From contig NZ_BMZP01000004.1 of assembly GCF_014652855.1 (NCBI RefSeq), positions 275,242-339,241 of the forward strand: a stretch of 64,000 nt of DNA, in the 5' to 3' direction. This document shows positions 60,457-64,000 of the stretch, in pieces. The position numbers were made by a program, and so were the translations under genes. Position 1 is the stretch's first letter; every line of letters starts with the position of its first letter. Source of the stretch: Novosphingobium pokkalii (GTDB taxonomy: Bacteria; Pseudomonadota; Alphaproteobacteria; Sphingomonadales; Sphingomonadaceae). The notes beneath the pieces are model-generated. The model searched no databases and was not told the DNA's origin. It saw only the letters and a program-made list of their open reading frames with translations.

Positions 60457-62166
60457 TCAGAACAGGAAATAGCGTTGGGCAAAGGGCAGTTCGGCAGCCG
60501 GCTCGCAGGTCAGCAATTCGCCGTCGGCGCGCACTTCATAGGTTTCCGGGTCCACCTCGATATGCGGCATCGCACTGTTGTGGATCATGCTGGCCTTGGA
60601 AATGCCGCCGCGCGTGTTGCGCACCGCTTCCAGCGGCCGTTCCAGCCCCAGCCGCTGCGCCATGCCCCCGGCAATGCCCGCCGCCGACACGAAATGCAGC
60701 GAGGAGGCCACCCCCGCCTGCCCCAGCGCGCCGAACATCGGGCGATAATGCACCGGCTGCGGCGTGGGAATCGAGGCATTGGGATCGCCCATCGGCGCGG
60801 TGGCGATCGAACCGCCCTTGATCACCATGTCGGGTTTCGCGGCAAAGAACGCAGGCGACCACAACACCAGATCGGCCAGCTTGCCCACTTCCACCGAGCC
60901 GACGACATGCGAAATGCCATGGGCAATCGCCGGGTTGATCGTGTACTTGGCGATATAGCGGCGCGCGCGCAGGTTGTCGTCGTCGCCATCGCCCGGCAGG
61001 GCGCCGCGCTGCACTTTCATCTTGTGCGCGGTCTGCCAGCAGCGGATCACGGTCTCGCCCACCCGGCCCATCGCCTGGCTGTCCGAAGACATCATCGAAA
61101 ACGCGCCGAGGTCGTGCAGGATATCTTCGGCGGCAATGGTTTCGCGGCGAATGCGGCTTTCGGCAAAGGCCACGTCCTCGGCAATGCGCGGGTCGAGATG
61201 GTGGCACACCATCAGCATGTCGAGATGCTCGTCCAGCGTGTTGACGGTATAAGGCCGGGTCGGGTTGGTCGAACTGGGCAAGACATTGGGCAAGCCCGCC
61301 ACGCGGATGATATCGGGCGCGTGCCCGCCCCCTGCCCCTTCGGTATGGAACGCGTGGATCGTGCGCCCGGCAAAGGCGGCAATCGTGCTTTCGACGAACC
61401 CGCTTTCGTTGAGCGTATCGGTGTGCAGCGTGACCTGGATATCCAGCTCGTCGGCCACGGTCAGGCAGCAGTCGATGGCAGCGGGCGTGGTGCCCCAATC
61501 CTCGTGCAGTTTGAGGCCGCAAGCGCCTGCCTCGACCATTTCCACCAGCGCCTGAGGCTGGCTGGCATTGCCCTTGCCGAACAGGCCGAAGTTCATCGGC
61601 AATGCTTCCAGCGCCTGGAGCATCCGCCCGATGTGCCAAGGTCCGGGGGTGCAGGTGGTTGCCAGGGTGCCGTGCGCCGGGCCGGTTCCGCCGCCCAGCA
61701 TCGTGGTGATCCCGGCATTGAGCGCTTCTTCCACCTGCTGCGGGCAGATGAAATGGATATGCGCGTCGACCCCGCCGGCCGTCAGGATGCGCCCTTCGCC
61801 CGCGATGATCTCGGTGCCCGACCCGATCGGAATGGTCACGCCCGGCTGCGTATCGGGATTGCCCGCCTTGCCGATGGCATGGATGCGCCCGTCGCGCAGC
61901 GCCACATCGGCCTTCACCACGCCCCAATGGTCCAGGATCACCGCATTGGTGATCACGGTGTCCGGCGCGCCCTGTGCCCGTGTGATCTGGCTTTGCCCCA
62001 TGCCGTCACGGATCACCTTGCCGCCGCCGAATTTCACTTCCTCGCCATAGACGGTGAAATCCTGCTCCACCCGGATCAGCAGCGCGGAATCGCCCAGGCG
62101 GATACGGTCGCCCGTGGTCGGGCCAAACATGCCGGCATAGGCGGCGCGGCTCATGCGCACAGGCAT
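60457..62166 (-). CDS. ureC: Urease alpha (catalytic) subunit
   Basis: 569 aa catalytic subunit hydrolysing urea to ammonia and carbamate. All active-site residues are present: His136 and His138 (GVDAHIHF), carbamylated Lys219 (GLKLHEDWG), His248 (LHTDTL), His274 (FHTEGAGG), the flap Cys321-His322 (VCHHLDP) and Asp362 (SSDSQAMGR). ATG 62166 ([20 protein letters not shown]) fits other UreC starts; a GTG two codons earlier is possible. It overlaps no subunit gene but begins 2 nt from the ureB stop. Confidence 0.97.
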   Translation of the reverse strand: MPVRMSRAAYAGMFGPTTGDRIRLGDSALLIRVEQDFTVYGEEVKFGGGKVIRDGMGQSQITRAQGAPDTVITNAVILDHWGVVKADVALRDGRIHAIGKAGNPDTQPGVTIPIGSGTEIIAGEGRILTAGGVDAHIHFICPQQVEEALNAGITTMLGGGTGPAHGTLATTCTPGPWHIGRMLQALEALPMNFGLFGKGNASQPQALVEMVEAGACGLKLHEDWGTTPAAIDCCLTVADELDIQVTLHTDTLNESGFVESTIAAFAGRTIHAFHTEGAGGGHAPDIIRVAGLPNVLPSSTNPTRPYTVNTLDEHLDMLMVCHHLDPRIAEDVAFAESRIRRETIAAEDILHDLGAFSMMSSDSQAMGRVGETVIRCWQTAHKMKVQRGALPGDGDDDNLRARRYIAKYTINPAIAHGISHVVGSVEVGKLADLVLWSPAFFAAKPDMVIKGGSIATAPMGDPNASIPTPQPVHYRPMFGALGQAGVASSLHFVSAAGIAGGMAQRLGLERPLEAVRNTRGGISKASMIHNSAMPHIEVDPETYEVRADGELLTCEPAAELPFAQRYFLF

Positions 62167-62168
62167 CG

Positions 62169-62474
62169 TCACAGCGCTCCCATCACGGTGCCACGGAACC
62201 CGATGACCACGCGCGCGCCCTGATAGGGGATCAGCGCCACGTCACGCGATTGGCCCGGCTCGAACCGCACCGCCGTGCCGCTGGCAATATCGAGCCGGTG
62301 CCCGCGCGCCGCCGCGCGATCGAAGTCCAGCGCCGGGTTGGTTTCGGCAAAGTGGTAATGGCTGCCCACCTGGATCGGCCGGTCACCGGTGTTGGCCACG
62401 GTCAGGACCAGCACCGGGCGCCCGGCGTTGATCTCGATCTCGCCATCGGCAGGGAGGATTTCGCCGGGGATCAT
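62169..62474 (-). CDS. ureB: Urease beta subunit
   Basis: 101 aa structural subunit. Typical start [30 protein letters not shown] and [19 protein letters not shown] 62474 is chosen because AAGGAA precedes it and family proteins begin MIPGE; a GTG at 62489 overlapping the ureA stop would add five residues. Confidence 0.95.
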   Translation of the reverse strand: MIPGEILPADGEIEINAGRPVLVLTVANTGDRPIQVGSHYHFAETNPALDFDRAAARGHRLDIASGTAVRFEPGQSRDVALIPYQGARVVIGFRGTVMGAL

Positions 62475-62485
62475 GACGGGTTCCT

Positions 62486-62788
62486 TCACCGGATGGGCTT
62501 GTGCACGGTCACCAGCTTGGTGCCGTCGGGGAAAGTCGCTTCGACCTGGATGTCGTGGATCATCTCGGCAATGCCGGGCATGACCTGGTCGCGCGTCAGC
62601 ACGTGGCCGCCGCTGGCCATCAGGTCGGCCACGCTGCGCCCCTCTCGCGCGCCCTCCACCACGTGCTCGGTGATCAGGGCGATGGCTTCGGGATGGTTGA
62701 GCTTCACGCCGCGCTGCAAGCGCCCGCGCGCCACCATCGCGGCCATGGCCACCAAAAGCTTGTCCTTCTCGCGCGGGGTCAGTTGCAT
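62486..62788 (-). CDS. ureA: Urease gamma subunit
   Basis: 100 aa structural subunit beginning [20 protein letters not shown], with [20 protein letters not shown] and the end [25 protein letters not shown] precedes ATG 62788. It lies 10 nt after ureD. Confidence 0.96.
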   Translation of the reverse strand: MQLTPREKDKLLVAMAAMVARGRLQRGVKLNHPEAIALITEHVVEGAREGRSVADLMASGGHVLTRDQVMPGIAEMIHDIQVEATFPDGTKLVTVHKPIR

Positions 62789-62798
62789 CGCGTTCCTT

Positions 62799-63656
62799 TC
62801 AGCAGGTCCACAGCGCCGGCATGCGCGGCGCCAGCCCGAATACCGCCGCGCGCAGGGCACAGACCGCCGCCATCACCTGCGCGCGCAGCGCCTGGGGCTC
62901 AGGTGCGGCCCAGCGTAGCAGCAGCATGCCATCGAAACTGGTGGCCCCACCATGGGGCGCCGGCGCCAGGCCCCGCGCCAGATCGAGATGCCTGGCCGCG
63001 TCGCACCCCACATAAAGCATCGTGGCCAGCGCACGCGCCTGGCCCAGCCCATGGGGCAATTCGGGGGAAAGCGTACCCTCCCCGGCGCCATCGCCGTGCA
63101 AGTACAGGGCATCGGCCCAGATCAGGCGCCCATCGCGGCGGATGTACCAGGCATCGTGGACCAGGCCCTGGGTAAACGCCTCGCCCATGGCGCCGCGCCC
63201 CAGCACGAGCGTTTCCACCGCCAGCAAGCCAGAATCACCTGCCACATCGGCTTCCAGCCGGCGGCGCAGGCGTGTGCCCTGAAACAGAATGGCTTCCTGG
63301 CCCAGCCATTCGCAGCGCCCGCCCGCGCCCACTGCCAGGCGGGTTTCGACCGCGATATCGGGATCTTCGGGCAGCACGCGATAGAGCTTTTCGGCGGCTT
63401 GCGTGGTCACCGTGCCGCAGGCCCCCGGCTCCACCACCACATGCACGGCCACGCGGTCTCCGCCAGTCAGCCCGCCACTGGTGGTCAGACTGACGGCCAA
63501 GGGAAATTCGCCTGCCGCGGCATCGGGAAACAGCAGGCGGCAAGGTGCCTTTTGGTAGATGTCGCTAATCCCGTCGGCACCGAATGCCACGCGCGACAGT
63601 CCGGTCAGGCGCTGGTGCCCGGTCAGGCGCTGATGGTGGGCGGGGATCGCATGCAT
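62799..63656 (-). CDS. ureD: Urease accessory protein UreD
   Basis: 285 aa scaffold protein through which nickel reaches apo-urease. Conserved [33 protein letters not shown] and GRGAMGE. It is the first gene of ureDABCEFG-hupE-M20. The extreme N-terminus contains HQRLTG twice, encoded by an imperfect 18-bp tandem repeat (63601-63636), so the functional start could be a little downstream. Confidence 0.94.
   Translation of the reverse strand: MHAIPAHHQRLTGHQRLTGLSRVAFGADGISDIYQKAPCRLLFPDAAAGEFPLAVSLTTSGGLTGGDRVAVHVVVEPGACGTVTTQAAEKLYRVLPEDPDIAVETRLAVGAGGRCEWLGQEAILFQGTRLRRRLEADVAGDSGLLAVETLVLGRGAMGEAFTQGLVHDAWYIRRDGRLIWADALYLHGDGAGEGTLSPELPHGLGQARALATMLYVGCDAARHLDLARGLAPAPHGGATSFDGMLLLRWAAPEPQALRAQVMAAVCALRAAVFGLAPRMPALWTC
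63601..63636. repeat. 18-bp tandem repeat at the ureD 5' end
   Basis: CCGGTCAGGCGCTGGTGC is followed directly by CCGGTCAGGCGCTGATGG (two mismatches), giving HQRLTG twice in UreD. Confidence 0.9.
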
Positions 63657-63946
63657 CGTGGCATAAGGCTATGCCCTGCCAACATTTGCTCATGTAGCCA
63701 ATTGCACAACACGGCGTTGCAGTGTGTTCAAACCATGCGTTGGTGCGGTTGCCGGATCTGGATCGGCACGGTCACGCAAACAGGGCGAGTACGATGGCTG
63801 CTTGAAGGGTGGTGTTCGAGACGGGCGGCATGGGCACAGAATCGGGCAAGCTCGGACCGGCACAAGTTTTGCGGATGCCCACGCGCAAATCCTCTGCCGT
63901 GTGCGTGAGGGGATGTTGAGGGATTGCGGTGAGTTTTTAACGCAGA
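63657..63946. other. Intergenic region upstream of the urease operon
   Basis: About 290 bp. It must contain the urease promoter, but no clear sigma54 or NtrC-type element stands out. A 77-codon open frame on the + strand (63724-63957) has no homology that I recognise, no ribosome site and runs into the terminator hairpin, so it is not called. Nothing else seen. Confidence 0.4.
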
Positions 63947-63970
63947 AAGCCGCCTGATGAGAGGCGGCTT
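63947..63970 (-). terminator. Probable terminator of the initiator tRNA transcript
   Basis: Perfect 9-bp stem AAGCCGCCT / AGGCGGCTT with a 6-nt loop, 14 nt beyond the tRNA 3' end. On the minus strand the stem ends GGCTTTCTGC. Confidence 0.7.
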
Positions 63971-63984
63971 GGTATGTTGTATGA

Positions 63985-64000
63985 TGGTTGCGGGGGCAGG
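63985..64000 (-). tRNA. 3' end of initiator tRNA-fMet (partial, cut by window edge)
   Basis: The last 16 bases, read on the minus strand, are CCTGCCCCCGCAACCA. This equals the T-arm/acceptor 3' strand and CCA end of bacterial initiator tRNAs, whose unpaired position 72 A gives the CCCCGCAACCA ending. The rest lies beyond the window. Confidence 0.7.

Noticed and set aside
63724..63957. 77-codon open frame upstream of ureD
   Set aside because: No ribosome site, no recognisable motif, and it runs into the tRNA terminator stem.

Overview
The window is GC-rich, densely packed DNA of an alphaproteobacterial type. TonB-dependent uptake, very short intergenic gaps, ATGA start/stop overlaps and the inverted CCCCGGATCAAGTCCGGGG repeat suggest a sphingomonad (Novosphingobium-like). 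That placement is an inference; no rRNA or complete marker gene is present. Nearly all genes are accessory catabolism, with transport, regulation and nitrogen-scavenging functions attached.

Layout. (1) 1-6.7 kb: the end of an isoquinoline 1-oxidoreductase-type molybdenum hydroxylase, facing an exporter operon (TolC, HlyD, two ABC-2 permeases, no ATPase). (2) 6.8-18.1 kb: a trans-4-hydroxyproline locus (D-hydroxyproline dehydrogenase-like flavoprotein, APC permease, hydroxyproline 2-epimerase, pyrroline-4-hydroxy-2-carboxylate deaminase, pyrroline-2-carboxylate reductase-like Ldh2). It is interleaved with a secreted GH127 beta-L-arabinofuranosidase and a secreted DUF5695 protein. Four intergenic sites share a GTATAC-centred palindrome. 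The natural reading is a system that strips arabinose from hydroxyproline-rich plant glycoproteins (extensins) and burns the hydroxyproline. (3) 18.2-29.5 kb: an XRE-cupin regulator, a lactonase-like MBL hydrolase and an MFS transporter, then a tight six-gene operon (enolase-superfamily enzyme, HyuA, HyuB, P450, SDR, gamma-glutamyltransferase-like). (4) 29.5-35.1 kb: SDR, allantoinase-type amidohydrolase and malate synthase G, divergent from a LysR regulator. (5) 35.1-44.7 kb: a second HyuA/HyuB pair with an isopenicillin N synthase-like oxygenase, divergent from SDR, C-S lyase-type PLP enzyme, DUF3830 and aldehyde dehydrogenase; then a LOG protein. (6) 44.9-56.7 kb: Rieske oxygenase coupled to a glutamine-synthetase-like ligase; D-glutamate cyclase-like DUF1445, PhyH oxygenase and SDR; an SDR carrying an exact internal 69-bp duplication; MFS and TonB receptor; a TRZ/ATZ-type amidohydrolase. 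(7) 56.7-63.7 kb: the urease operon ureDABCEFG-hupE, translationally coupled to an exported M20 amidohydrolase. The right edge holds the 3' end of an initiator tRNA and its probable terminator.

Regions 3-6 look like a multi-operon pathway for one or more nitrogenous, probably plant-derived, compounds: import (TonB, MFS), oxidation (P450, Rieske, two non-haem iron oxygenases, SDRs, ALDH), gamma-glutamyl chemistry (GS-like ligase, GGT-like protein, D-glutamate cyclase-like, 5-oxoprolinase/hydantoinase family), ring opening (allantoinase, HyuAB) and recovery of urea and glyoxylate (urease, malate synthase). The substrate cannot be named from sequence alone. Three of the SDRs share a Gly in place of the catalytic Ser.
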